Of a stretch of 64,000 nucleotides of DNA, positions 37,581 to 49,308 are shown one piece after another. The translations under genes were made by a program, and so were the position numbers. Below the pieces are notes generated by a model, which saw only the letters and a list, made by a program, of their open reading frames with translations, made no database searches and had not been told where the DNA came from. This stretch comes from Caenorhabditis elegans (taxonomy: Eukaryota; Nematoda; Chromadorea; Rhabditida; Rhabditidae). The stretch covers positions 13,764,001 through 13,828,000 of the forward strand of contig NC_003283.11 in NCBI RefSeq assembly GCF_000002985.6, written 5' to 3'. How positions within the stretch are numbered: position 1 is the stretch's first letter; the number at the start of each line of letters is the position of its first letter.

Positions 37581-40281
37581 TTATACTCGAAGGATTTCAA
37601 GCTTATTGTCTGAACAAATTGATATCCAATCAGGGAATGATGATGACCAATGGATCTGGTTGACCTGGAAAATATAGGAATTTATTGAATTGTTGTGCTT
37701 TATTTTTTTTCTTATTCAAATGACAAACGGTCATTCAAGCGGAATAGTGATCATTGCGTGAAAAAGATGGTTGGGGTAGGTTTCATTGGAATAAATACTG
37801 AATTATCTACCGTTTTCATCCCACAAATGAAAGACCTGATTCAAAACTTGTTCAATTTAAAAACTGCTCACCTCTGCCTGAGCTCGATACGCCAAAATTG
37901 GATCATTAATTGGTTTGGGCATCTCGTGAACATCCCAGATTAATGCTTGATAGTCATCTCCAGCAGTACAAATGTGTGATCCAGAATGTGGAGCCCAAGA
38001 TAGTCCGTTGATTGTTGCTTCATGATTCCGTAGCCGAGCAACTGGAGTACATGGGAGACGGAGATCAAGAATGAGCACCTACAAAACAATGTTTGCTTTT
38101 GAATTTCAAAATTTTAGAAAGAAATTCACTGACCTCTTTACTATCTTGCCCGAATGTTGCAATATAATTGTGATCATTTCTGTTCCATGCTAACCGAAGC
38201 AATGGTTGTCTCTGAGGATCTTCGTACATAATCGTCGAATGTTCAAGCCTTCGTAGATCAAAAAGCCTTAATGATCCATCTGCTCCAACGGATGCAAATA
38301 TTTGAGCCGATCCTCTAGAGAATGAAATATCAAAAACTTCCTTGTCATGAGCAATCAGTTGTGTCCGAACTGTTCCATCAATAGCTGCCGTTGGACGAGT
38401 GGTTCCTATTGCTTGACCGGTCTAAATATGTTACACTTTAATCAGGACAAGTAGAAAAAGCAATTACCTCAAGCTGCCACACAGTACACGTCGTATCAAT
38501 ACTACTTGTTCCTATGAGATTCATGTCGAGCTCATTCCAATCAAAACTAGTCAACGGAGCACAATACTCGGCAGTTCGATTTGTGTTCAGCAGAGATTCA
38601 ATGCACGCATTGTTGTCGGTACCAATCTAAAAAAAAAGTTAAGTTTTTGAAAGTAGGAGTGTACCAAAATTTTTAAATACTTCTTTCTGATAGTTTCTGA
38701 TATTTTCTTAAGGCCTCTGACTTGGTTAACGTATCTAGTAGATGTTCGAAAAAGTGTTAAGTAGCAAGGAAAATTTTCAGTTTTTGGCACTCATAATTTT
38801 GGAAAATGACCAATGACCAAATAAAATTGTTTGACAATTTTGACAAATTTTTAATTTGAATTTAATTTCACAATGCAATACTGCTTACAGAGAATTGAGG
38901 CAAAACCTCTCTTGTTATTCAATTTAAAAAAGTTACTAGTCTAAAGTTTCCAATAAAAACTAACCCTCCACAGCCTCAAATAGTCTCCACTAGTAGCCAA
39001 AAGATCCGGAAACGTTCCCTTTTGATCGGGAATCCACATGATTTTCGTGGCTGGATACGGATGATCAAATGTGCTCCGATGTACAAGTTCACCGGCTTCT
39101 TCGTCCAACTGCACTATATGAATTTTGTTCGAGTACTCTTCGATAAAACTTGAAACCGCCAGCCGAAACTTCCTTGAAGGATCTGTAGCTGCGCTCCAGC
39201 CATGGGAGAATAATGTGAATGGAGCATTGTAGGCGTAGATCTCCTTCCTTCGAGGATCACCCCGTACACTGCTTCTTCGTAGATCTGATGTACTGGCGTT
39301 TCCATAATTCTTAAATTAGTGAAAATTTTCATCAAAATTTTGAATTTAAATTTAATAAACTTTCACTTACATCATAAATATCTATCGGTGCAACAGAATG
39401 CATCGTAGACGTTGAAGCTCCTAAATCGGCTGGCATTTGTCTGAACTGTTGTGATGGTTGTGATTGTGATGATGGTTGTCGTGTTGATGCAGCTATTGAC
39501 GTTGACGATGCTGATCCATAAAGTTCTGATGGGATTTGATTGAACGGATCCATTCTTTGTACTGCAGATGTTTGACCTGTTGACGCGTTTGGATGACCCA
39601 TGTTACTGTGATTGGAACTTGAAGCAGAAGGATTTGTGTATGATGGATAGTTGTTCGAATGATGGTGCATCAAATGAGACGATGACGTAGATGATGATGG
39701 TGCTGCTTGGGATTGATCAATCATTCGAGACTAAATGAGAAATTTTTTTTTAATTGGGATATCTCTTGATTATTTCAGGCAAAGTTTTAATGGTTCTTAA
39801 ATGAAATTTTGAACAAAAAATTGTAGAGAAAGTAGGTATTTCAAGAGATATTATATGTATTATTGAAACTAAAACTTGAACTGTTCATAAGAAACAATTT
39901 TCTATCAAAAAGTTTGAAAAAACTAGTCGATTAATTCTGAAACAATAAGCAACATTGCTGTCAAGAAATTAGGTTCATATGGCAAACACATGTTTTCAGT
40001 CAGTCACGCGGAAACGGTCGGGTGGTCAATATAAAGGTTCATCACATTTCGCAACGTAGGCACAGATGAAAAATGACGTCAATTTTGATGTACATAATTT
40101 TTCATCAATACTTTCGCTAAAATGAAAACTCACATTAGCAGACTGTGTCGTCGTCGCGGATGACGATGTGGGTGCCGCTGGCGCGGGCGGAGCTCTCGGT
40201 ACAAACCGAAAGTCTTCGGCGGTCTGCAGCTGAGACGACCGCTGCGGCTTCACGTTCGGCTGCTGTGTCGGAAGAATTTTC
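37581..40281 (-). CDS. swan-2: WD40 protein of the AN11/DCAF7 family, 5' end unresolved
   Basis: Exons from the 5' side are 40281-40134, 39730-39371, 39309-38965, 38626-38468, 38421-38134, 38078-37872 and 37664-37581; phases close between all of them. The first listed exon starts in the middle of a codon after a splice acceptor, and no convincing upstream ATG exon was found before swan-1; the next in-frame Met is at 39724. The N-terminal 170 residues are Ser/Gln/Asn-rich and unlike swan-1. The rest is a beta-propeller close to DCAF7/WDR68 ([102 protein letters not shown]). Such proteins are adaptors; the worm pair is known to act with Rac signalling. The symbol is assigned by pairing with swan-1. 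Confidence 0.88.
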
Positions 40282-40757
40282 CTGTGAAAAACCAGAAATT
40301 AAAGAAATACCAAAGTGAAAATCCATTTTGAAAAGTATAAAAGCCGGAGGAATTTACCGGAGTATTTCAGTTAAAAATAAATATTTTAAAAAAATACAAT
40401 TTCTGAAATTTTTTTTGAAACCACCTTAAAAAATTTTCGGGTTTCCTGTAACCTTATCACAATGGAAAATGGAAAAAAATAGGATATAAAACAATAATTT
40501 TCGGGTGGATAAAACAATTGTGTGTTGGCGTGAGAAAATTGAGGTTTGAAAGAGATCGTGAATCATCATACTGATGCTTTGGAATTAATTCAAATAAGTT
40601 GTTCACAACAAAGGCGGAGAAAGTGACTTGAAATCAGAGCAATTGACAAAAAATTATAATTTAAAAACATAAAAACATAACAGGAAATGGAAAATAACGT
40701 TAATTGAGAAATGTGAGAAATTTTTGTTAGTTCTCAAACAGAACGCACATCCTCTGC
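40282..40757. other. Short gap between swan-1 and swan-2
   Basis: Both neighbours read leftward. The gap is 476 bases, larger than the roughly 100 bases of a classic worm operon, but the missing first exon of swan-2 must lie in it unless transcription starts within swan-1. An ATG at 40326 opens a frame that does not match the phase of the next exon. Confidence 0.4.
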
Positions 40758-43211
40758 TCAAACTCGAAGAATCTCAAGAGTTTTGTTGAAGCAAATTGCA
40801 ATCCAGTTACTGTGTACAGGACCCCAATGAATTTGATTGACCTGGAAATTGTATAGTAATGAAAGTTTTGAAACTGGAAATCTCCAACAAAATTTAGGTG
40901 ACAATTCATAGTTTATGTTTTCTAAGAAACTACGTGCAACAGCTGAACGTAGTATGAAACTTCGATGTTTATGATTCCGGAAAAGCAGGTGGAAAAAAAT
41001 TCACCCCGAAAACGGAGCCAAGCTAAGTTCGGCATAGAAGAAAAAACTTGGATGTAATTGTTAACTGTTTCAGCAAATGTAATGTAAACATGGTAGAATA
41101 AAAACAATCCGCTTCGAAAAACAGTTTTTAAACTCTCAGATCTCAAATATTCCAGTTTTCAAAGTGGCTCATTACTTGCAATTTTTAAGACTGCACCTCT
41201 GAGTCCCACTAGTGACATTGTAGAAAATTATGTAAAATTCTAAGAAATATAAGAAAATTTGATGCAAAAAATTAACAAAAAGGGACGCACCTTTTTTACC
41301 TTTTTATTCAATTTTCAGGTAAAATGTTCAATGAATGAATGAGATTTTTATAATTAAATTCAAATAACTGCGTGTAAATGTTTTTTTTTTGTAATCGTTA
41401 GTGTCAACTTTTGAAAGTTCTCTTTCAGCATTCGTTTTAATTTTCAGGTATATATATTTTTTAATCTCACTACTTTTTGATCTTGATCGGATAAGATTTT
41501 AAGTTCAAATTCAAATGCTCACCTCTCCACCAGCCGAATAAGCCAGAATCGGATCATCAACGGGTCTTGGAACCTGCTGCAGATCCCAAATCAGAGCTTG
41601 TGAATCGTCTCCAGCAGTACAAATGTGATGTGGACTGTGTGGGGCCCATGCAATTCCGTTCACTGGTCCAGTGTGATTACGGAGTCGACAGAGAATGTTG
41701 CATGGCATACGAATGTCAAGAATTTGAACTTCTTGACTGTTCTCGGCAAATAAAGCCATGAAATAAGGTTCTTGTTTGTTCCATGACAGTCTTTGAAGCT
41801 TCTCCTTGTTTGGATCTTCATAGACAATTGTCGAGTGGTTTAAATGTCGAAGATCAAACATTCGGGCACTTCCGTCAGCTCCTGGAAACTCGTAATGTTT
41901 ATAAAAAGATGCAAATACTAGCTAGACAAGACTCACCAACAGTTGCAAAATGATCACGACCGCCATTGATTTTAGCAAATTCGATATCGTGAACAGGCTT
42001 GTCATGAGCAATCAGTTGTGTTTTGAGTGTGAATGGAGCTGTCGGCTTGGTCTGCCCAATTGCGCAACCAACCTGAATATTTGTAAACATTTCACTAAAT
42101 CTTATCAAAATTATAACTCACCTCAACATCATAAATTGTGCAAGTCGTATCTACACTGGAAACTCCAATATACCTCGGCTCCAGCTCGTTCCAGTCGAAA
42201 CTTGTCAAAGCTGATCCATATTGTGAGTTCTGAAAATTCCATTGAACACTAAAAATTTACAGGTTTAACGTACAGTATTATTGATCATAACTGCGTCTGG
42301 ATGAACTTTTCCATCAACTACTCGCCAGAGGCGAAGGCAATCTGATGTTGTGGCAATGAGATCAGGGTAAACGTTGTCTGGATCCGGAATAAAACCGACT
42401 GCATTGGCTGGGAACTCCATTGGAAAGCTCGCCGTCTCGACAAGCTCGCCAGTTTCGTCTTTTAGTTGTACAATTGATACCTGAAAACGTTTTAATTGGA
42501 ACTGTTATGTTTCAAAATACATATAAATTTCGTTTTTTTTTTTTTTAACTTTTACATTGGAGTACAGTCTATAGGGTTTTCAATTCAAAATATTCGAAAT
42601 GTTTTAATATACATACTGAAATACCGCAAAAGGAAAGACAAAAATTATGTTTAAAACCTGAACAGTTCAATTTCGATTTGTTCCGATTTCCAGTTTTTCT
42701 AAATTGTGTCTTTGAACTATAGTAAAACTCGACTCAAAAATATAACTCAACTCAAAAATAAGAACGATCGCTGTTTAATCTTGCAGTTCTTATTTTGTAG
42801 ACAACTTAAACAGTAGATTAGAATTTGCAAAAACCCGTTTTTTAGAATTGCGTTTTTTGTGGTATTTCAGTAAATGGGACCTTATTGACTATGGCCAACA
42901 TTACCACTCACACGTTTTCAAATTTTTCAAAAACTCACCTTGTTTGCGGCACATGGGTTAACGGACACGTCGGATACTGTTCCCACAGCAAGTCGAAATT
43001 TGATATCATTTTTGTTGCTCCATGCCGATGCATACAACTGTTGATCAGACGTGAATTTATAGATCTCACAACGTCGATCACGTCCTCCGATCACAATTTC
43101 GTTCTGTCTTCCGATCCCTTGCGGAGCTAATGGTCCTGGTGGAGCTGGTTGTTGTGCGACTTGTTGCATAACATGAGCTTCTCCGTTCACTGCGTGACCA
43201 TTGGTAGCCAT
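40758..43211 (-). CDS. swan-1: WD40 protein of the AN11/DCAF7 family
   Basis: Exons 43211-42939, 42480-42274, 42229-42122, 42072-41937, 41881-41523 and 40841-40758 give 388 residues with closing phases. The last intron is 681 bases, so the final 28 residues ([20 protein letters not shown] and on) are easily missed. The N-terminus (about 40 residues, Gln/Pro/Ala-rich) precedes a seven-bladed propeller. Family segments include [66 protein letters not shown] and [20 protein letters not shown]. The human orthologue DCAF7/WDR68 scaffolds DYRK and other kinases; SWAN-1 binds and inhibits Rac-pathway activity in worms. A splice acceptor (TCTTGCAG) about 35 bases upstream of the ATG indicates a spliced 5' UTR or spliced leader. 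Confidence 0.95.
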
Positions 43212-43642
43212 TGCAGGTGATAAGGGTTCACAAGTTTCTGCAAGATAAAACACTGCGTGAGGGGATTATTAGAATAATTGGAAACTAGTAAGCGAACGAG
43301 GGAAAGAGCGAAAAAAAAGTGAGAGTAGTAGTTTTCAAATCGAATTCGACAAAACAGAAAGGTTCCAGGGAAAAGACGATCACAGAGAATACGGTAAATC
43401 AATAGACGCAGGGAACACGAGAACGAGAAAAATAAAATTGAAAAGTAGAAGGACACAGGAAGAAAATGAGGGAAAAAGAGAGAAAGAGAGGGAAGAACGC
43501 ACTTTGTTACACTAAATCGAAAACGAATGGAATGGAGGTGGTGGTGGAATGTTGAAGATGAAAAGAAGGCAGTAGAGAGCAGGAGAGCAGCTCAAATGAG
43601 ACAGGTGAAGTTGAAAAGGGATTCGATTATTTCAACAAGGCA

Positions 43643-43656
43643 GGGGGGGGGGGGGG
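43643..43656 (+). repeat. Poly-G tract, 14 guanines
   Basis: An uninterrupted run of 14 G stands on the plus strand upstream of swan-1. Such monomer runs in C. elegans can fold into G-quadruplexes and are prone to deletion when the FANCJ-like helicase DOG-1 is lost; this run is a little shorter than those most often affected. Confidence 0.9.
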
Positions 43657-46600
43657 TAGATCAAGTTGTTTCTAGGTCATTTTGATGTGATATGACATTA
43701 TAAATCAGAAAAGAAATGCTAATCAGGTAGTTGTAAAGCTTGAACGATTGCCATGTTTTTTAAAGCACACTACCAAAAACATAAAAGTAAACGACAAACA
43801 GATTCAATTAAGTATAAGAAAATTGAGTCCAAAACACCGAGATATGGGCAATTCCTATATTGGGATTTCAGTCTATTCCAGATTAATGCCGACACTTTTA
43901 ATTTAAATTTGGACAGCCTAATCATAGAGATCGAAAATTTAATTTAAGCGAAAAAATAGAAAGAAACAATTTTAGAGGAGTAAAATTGATCACATACTAT
44001 AGTTTTGTTTATTGCATTCTGAATTTTTGACAAACATTGGATATTCAAAACTGACTTGATTTGAACTTTTTTGGAGGTAACGCTGATTGGAAAATGAGCT
44101 GAAAAAATGTAGCAAGTTTTGGACAAAAATTGTAATTTTCGAAGTTGTCAAGAGGACCAAAATTCAACTTTTGCATAAAAAAAAAGAAGAAAAACTGGAA
44201 GTTAGTTCTGAGAAAATTTTTGTTCGGACAATTTTTTTTCCAATTTAACATTATAAAAATGGAATTATTTTGCAAACTTTTCCAAATTTCGAACATTTTC
44301 CGAATCTATTTCCAATTTGGAAAAAAACAATGAAAGTTCGAACAAGAACAGAAGAAAATTATCCAAAAGATCACATTGAAAAGTTTGCAAAAAATAGTTA
44401 GTGGTCAACTGGGAATACCCGCATTAGTTCACTAATGAGCAACAATGGAATTAGGGAATTAGGAGGAATGTAAAGAGACAGAAACAGTGCGTTGCAGATT
44501 GTAACCAATCGATAGTATGCAAATAGTGTAAACTGTGCAGTGTTCGTCTATTCACCGAAGGGGGCCACCGACTAGCTGCACTGGACGAGGTAGTAGGTAG
44601 AAATAGGAGAGTTACACAGAGAGTTAGAGACCATTGCGTGAGTGCGTGTGTGAGTGAGTGAGAGAGTGAGTGAGCGAAGCAAAATGAAAAAAGAAGAAAC
44701 GAAAAGATTCTCTGCGTTACGTGCCGTCTGTCCATCTCGTTTTGCAGAAATGGAGACGCAGAGGTCGGCTAGACGGACATGCAATGCGGCTAGCGGATAC
44801 GTTGACCCCGAATACTCGGTTGCAGGTGGAAGAGAAAAAATGAAATTACAAGGAGCACATGACGCCAGAAACGGTGCATTATGATGCAAGTTTTCCGGAT
44901 CTGGATGATCGTAGAATACGTTCCAGTTGACTTTAAAAACACTGAAGCTCCGTGAGAGTTATGTAAAACTGCCCTACAATCTACCTTGATAATTTAGAAG
45001 TATTAACTGTAAAGACTGGAACAAGCCATTCAAAAAGAAATCTGATCTGACTGAGCCTGAAATTGTTTAGAAAATCCTGCACATTTTGAATATTTGTTCA
45101 GGAGCACCTACGAATCAACGGTTTTATTAGAATTTCAGTAATTTTTAATAACAGTTTTAAAAGCAACTCGTTACTAACAAAACAAGGTTCTTATGTTGTT
45201 AGTTTTAAAACTTGTCTCTTTCATTATGTTCATTTTGATAATTCAATTGTATCATGGGCAGCATTAAACTGGCGCAACTCAAGAACTTTTTTGAAAAGCT
45301 TCACCGAAAAAAATTTCCGTTAGAATTTTTCAAAATTTCAGCTAAAAAAATTAGGCAAGTTGCAAAAAAGTTTTTGAGTGTTTGATTAACTAAAAATAGT
45401 TTGGTAAATTTCAGTACTAAAAAATATTAATTTGAAAAAAAACTTACTTAGATACTCAGATACTTAGACGATCCGTTCTTCAGGAATTTGTGGTATTCCT
45501 GCGGATCACAGCAAGCCATTCTTTTTTTAGAAATATTAAATATTAAAAAACGAGATTGATCGGTTATTTCAAAAAATTTAACCAGATAGTCTAGCCGTGC
45601 TCGTTTTCATGATTTCAGTCAGAGGGCGATAACACAATGTGTGTTAGCCTAATTTTCAAACAGCTATCAATAAATGAAATTTGTTCCAAACAAAAGACTA
45701 GGATCAACAAAATACCATAATTGAGGATATTATTAAAATGTGAAACGATAAGAAGGGATCTTTTCTGTTTGTTTTCTGGGTGGTACATTTTGCTTGGGAA
45801 CAAAACGTTTGCACTCGGCAACTTTACAAGTACCGCGACACTTTTTTCTTGTGATGAAAGTCAACTGTTAATGAAAAATTTTGCAGTTCAACTTTCTAGG
45901 AATACTTTAATTCAGGAAAAGTCGGAGTAGCTGATTTTAGATTCTATGTTGTATTTTTGGATATATTTGAGCTGAAAGGGTTTCCCATGAACATGGCAAA
46001 TATAAAAAAAACAAAGTTTTTAAAAACTATATTTAGCGTTTCGACAGTACTACATATGCAAAGATGTATTAAAAACCGAGTGAATGCGCTTTTTGAATAA
46101 AAAGGATGTCACTTCTAAGCCAAATGCAACTTTTGAATAGAGAAGGCTTTTCTCATATGGTTTCACTATAATGGCAACTTTTCTCTATGGAACTTTTTTT
46201 TCAGAAAACGGCTCAATTTATGTTCTGTTGGAAACTCGTCTGAAAAAATGTAAAAACTTCAAATTATGAGTTTAAAAAAAGTATGCTTATCAATAGAGCT
46301 TCCTTTGGAGAGATACCATCATCTGTATTCTCTCCTTCAAGTTTCAAATTTCAAAAATCTTAATTCGAAATTCCCTTTGAAATGTATGCAAACATCTTCA
46401 AACTTCCGGAACACCATCGCTCTCTCATCACTTGACACCCTCTTTCAATTCACTAAAGTCTCAAGTGGTAACCGCCCTCTGGTATCAAAGCGATCCTAAC
46501 GAGCCATCCTATATCGGTGGTCCTCCGTCACAATTAGGCGTAACCAATGATAATTGAGAAAAAGAGTGTGGAAGAGATGGAGACGAAGACAGCTCAGCCA

Positions 46601-47271
46601 CTTAGACGGTAATCAACAAGTGTTTGGAACACAATGAATTGAAAAAGAGGAGGAGAATCGAGAATTGTATTGAAATTCTTTTGAGCAGATTCATTCAGGT
46701 TTAAAATCATTTTAATTGACACATTTAAGTAAATTTTGTCACATTTTATAGTTGAAACAACTTTTTGGTTTAATTTAAAAGATTAACACTCATTATCAGT
46801 TTTTTTTTCAATTTCTAGGTTTGTGGATTACACTTTCAGAGACAACACGAATAAACCTGACAGTATCAAATAGAGGATAACCAATTGACATGTAGTCAGA
46901 CGTTCTCATTTGCACTGCTTTCTGACTGATGGAATCCAAGTTTGTTAAAAAGGACTCTGACGTTGCATTGGTTTTTAAGGAGTACTGTAGGTTCTACTTA
47001 TCAAAAAATTGAGAAGCAGCAATTTGAAATTACTGGATTTTTTCAAGCGCACTTATTTTCGCCGTTACAAACATGTTTTGAGCCGTGTGGAGACCTACTA
47101 CCGTAGAGATATTGTAAAACCCTGCATTATCAGAAATGAACGGTATTCCTCTACAAAATCTAAATAAAAAAGAATGTTCTTCACATTTCCCCATATTCAT
47201 TAAGAATTGCTTCACTTTCCACTTGCTCCACTTTACCATTGGTCCTTCTCGATTTCAAAATGTCAACTAAA

Positions 47272-47286
47272 CATATGCAACATATG
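47272..47286. promoter_or_regulatory. Twin CATATG (NdE-box) sites upstream of ceh-24
   Basis: CATATG occurs at 47272-47277 and again at 47281-47286, three bases apart, about 2.0 kb before the ceh-24 ATG. The NdE-box (CATATG) is known from work on ceh-24 as a bHLH-type site needed for vulval muscle expression. The sites are seen directly; identity with the published element is inferred. Confidence 0.65.
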
Positions 47287-49308
47287 TGCCAAAAGTGCCT
47301 CTTTCCGCCCAGATCTCCAGAATTCGTTTCCCACCTTCCAAAAAACTATCGCATCCTCCTTTTCTCTTAATCTTCAAATGTTCAGGAGCCAGTTTGAGGA
47401 GCTCTTTGCATCTTTTTCACTTTTGATTGGTGAGCACTTTGTGTGAAGGATCTCTTTACTGTGGGAACCACCCGAGACGCATCATTGGGGTGGATAACAC
47501 TGATAACACTTCTCTTTTGTTTTTTGTTGTATGAGCTTTCGAGTTCTTGATATAGTTTGATCGGTTCACTTTCAACTTCCAAAGGTTACTGTAGCTCTTG
47601 CTTCTCGGTTGCTCACTCAAAAGTGTAAGTATCTCTTGATAACTGACTCCATTGTTAGCTGAAAAGACCGCCAACATGGCTCTTCTTCTGAATTCGAGTG
47701 CTCTTCGTCGTCTTCTGAAGACTCTTGATTGGGGTCTCCGGAAGGAAGAAAAATATTATACGAGATGAAGATGCGCAGAGATAAACGAAAGTGAACAAGT
47801 TGAGAAGCTCATAGTCTCTAAACTTTTACAGAGATAATCGAAGTTGATTTTAAATAAGTTAACTTGCCAAATTGTTTTGATACTCACTTTTTTTGAAGAA
47901 AATATAAACCATTTGAAACCGTGAAAGTACCAAGTTTTAGAATTTTTTAATCAACTTCGGTTACCATATTTTTCTATTAGTCTTGCAACCCATTCCCCAT
48001 TTTGACAATTCGAATCTCGGTACATTTTTCAAATACAGTATTTTTCCTATTAGCTCTCCCCTTGCCCCACTTTGACAGTTCATATATCGGTTCTCGTTAG
48101 TTTACAAAATACGTGCAAAATATTTTTTTACACTTTGACTGTGAATCACTTTTGATAAAACAGAATACAACTGGTTATGAGATACAAACCTTGAAAGTAG
48201 AGCAATAAACGATCAAGTTTATAAGGAAAGATGTACTCAAGTTTTTAGAAAAAAAAATCTTGCTCGTTTTTTCATAACTTTCTTGTTTTATTCAGTTTTA
48301 TCATCATCTTCCCATTTTATTCCTGATCGCTTACACCAATCTCTTTTCAGTTAGATTTTTTAAACAGAGCATCCGTTTAGTGTCTTCTTCCCCAACAATC
48401 TGTGGATGCTTATGAAATTACGAGCCGCCCGTATGTGTGGTGTGTTGGCAAGTCTTGCGCTCAAAATTCCTTCATTCGAACCGGAATTCGATTTATAACA
48501 AGGAGCCCCCGAAAAGGGAGCTTCGATACGGTAGTTTAGGAGCCAACTAAACCCAATAAGACAAAGAAGTAGTTAGTGTGGTTTGAAGCGGCAATCAGAG
48601 GATACTGAGAACCAAGAAGAATTGGTTTTGAAACGACAAATCGAGAGAGTGATGGAAAGAGATCCGCCCCTCTTTTGTTTTCAAGAAACATTGCAAAACT
48701 TCACAAAACAGAAAAAGCACATTATCTTCACTCTTCCGTTTCACACTTTCAGGTTTTTAAAATTCGAATCTAGTGTCTAGAGATGCTTAAACTGTACGTA
48801 TCTTAATATTTAGTTAGGCCAGAATGTGTCCATCCATCATATGAATGGTATCTTAGAAGCATATTGAATTTGATCATCTCCATAAAAGCTTTAACGGTTC
48901 TGAAACTACTTTGATTAAAATACAACTATCTCACCGGGTCGAGGCGTGAGCCTCTCACTCGCTTTTTTTGTCGCCCTTATATCGCCCTATCGGTTGCCTT
49001 GTGGGCAATTTTCGCCAGCGCCTTTTTGTGGCAGATTATTATCATGTAGATGCTCCCAAACGTTAAAAGATTTAAATTTTCTAAAACTACAAAAACTGCA
49101 ATTTTTCACACTTTTTTTTCACAACTACATATTTCTTCAAAATATTCATCATATTCGAGTCAGTATTATTTTTTTAATTCTTTATCGTTCGTTGCACTTT
49201 CACATATCTCTACTTCAACTTTCAAATACGCCATTTTTCAGAAATCAACTCTTCCCTTCTTACCCATAATCTTCAGAAACATCTGCAGCAGCTCTCTGCC
49301 TTGGAAGT

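Larger units (their letters stand above)
43212..49308. other. 6-kb intergenic region shared by swan-1 and ceh-24
   Basis: No coding exon could be supported. Directly upstream of swan-1 (43.2-43.6 kb) the plus strand is purine-rich, consistent with a 5' UTR and promoter on the other strand. A GAGT/GAGA simple repeat lies at 44641-44675. Paired open frames at 44.5-44.9 kb on both strands are low-complexity and rejected. From about 46.3 to 49.3 kb is the upstream region of ceh-24, a gene known to be controlled by separate muscle and neuron enhancers; the twin CATATG sites listed separately lie here. Confidence 0.55.

Noticed and set aside
40135-40326. Frame starting at the ATG at 40326 as the swan-2 start
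   Set aside because: It reads the next exon in the wrong phase, and the only intron that could correct it would be 29 bases, too short for worm splicing.
44451-44889. Overlapping open frames on both strands around a GAGT repeat
   Set aside because: Both are translations of simple-sequence DNA (SLSHSLTHALTQ type), with no splice context or homology.
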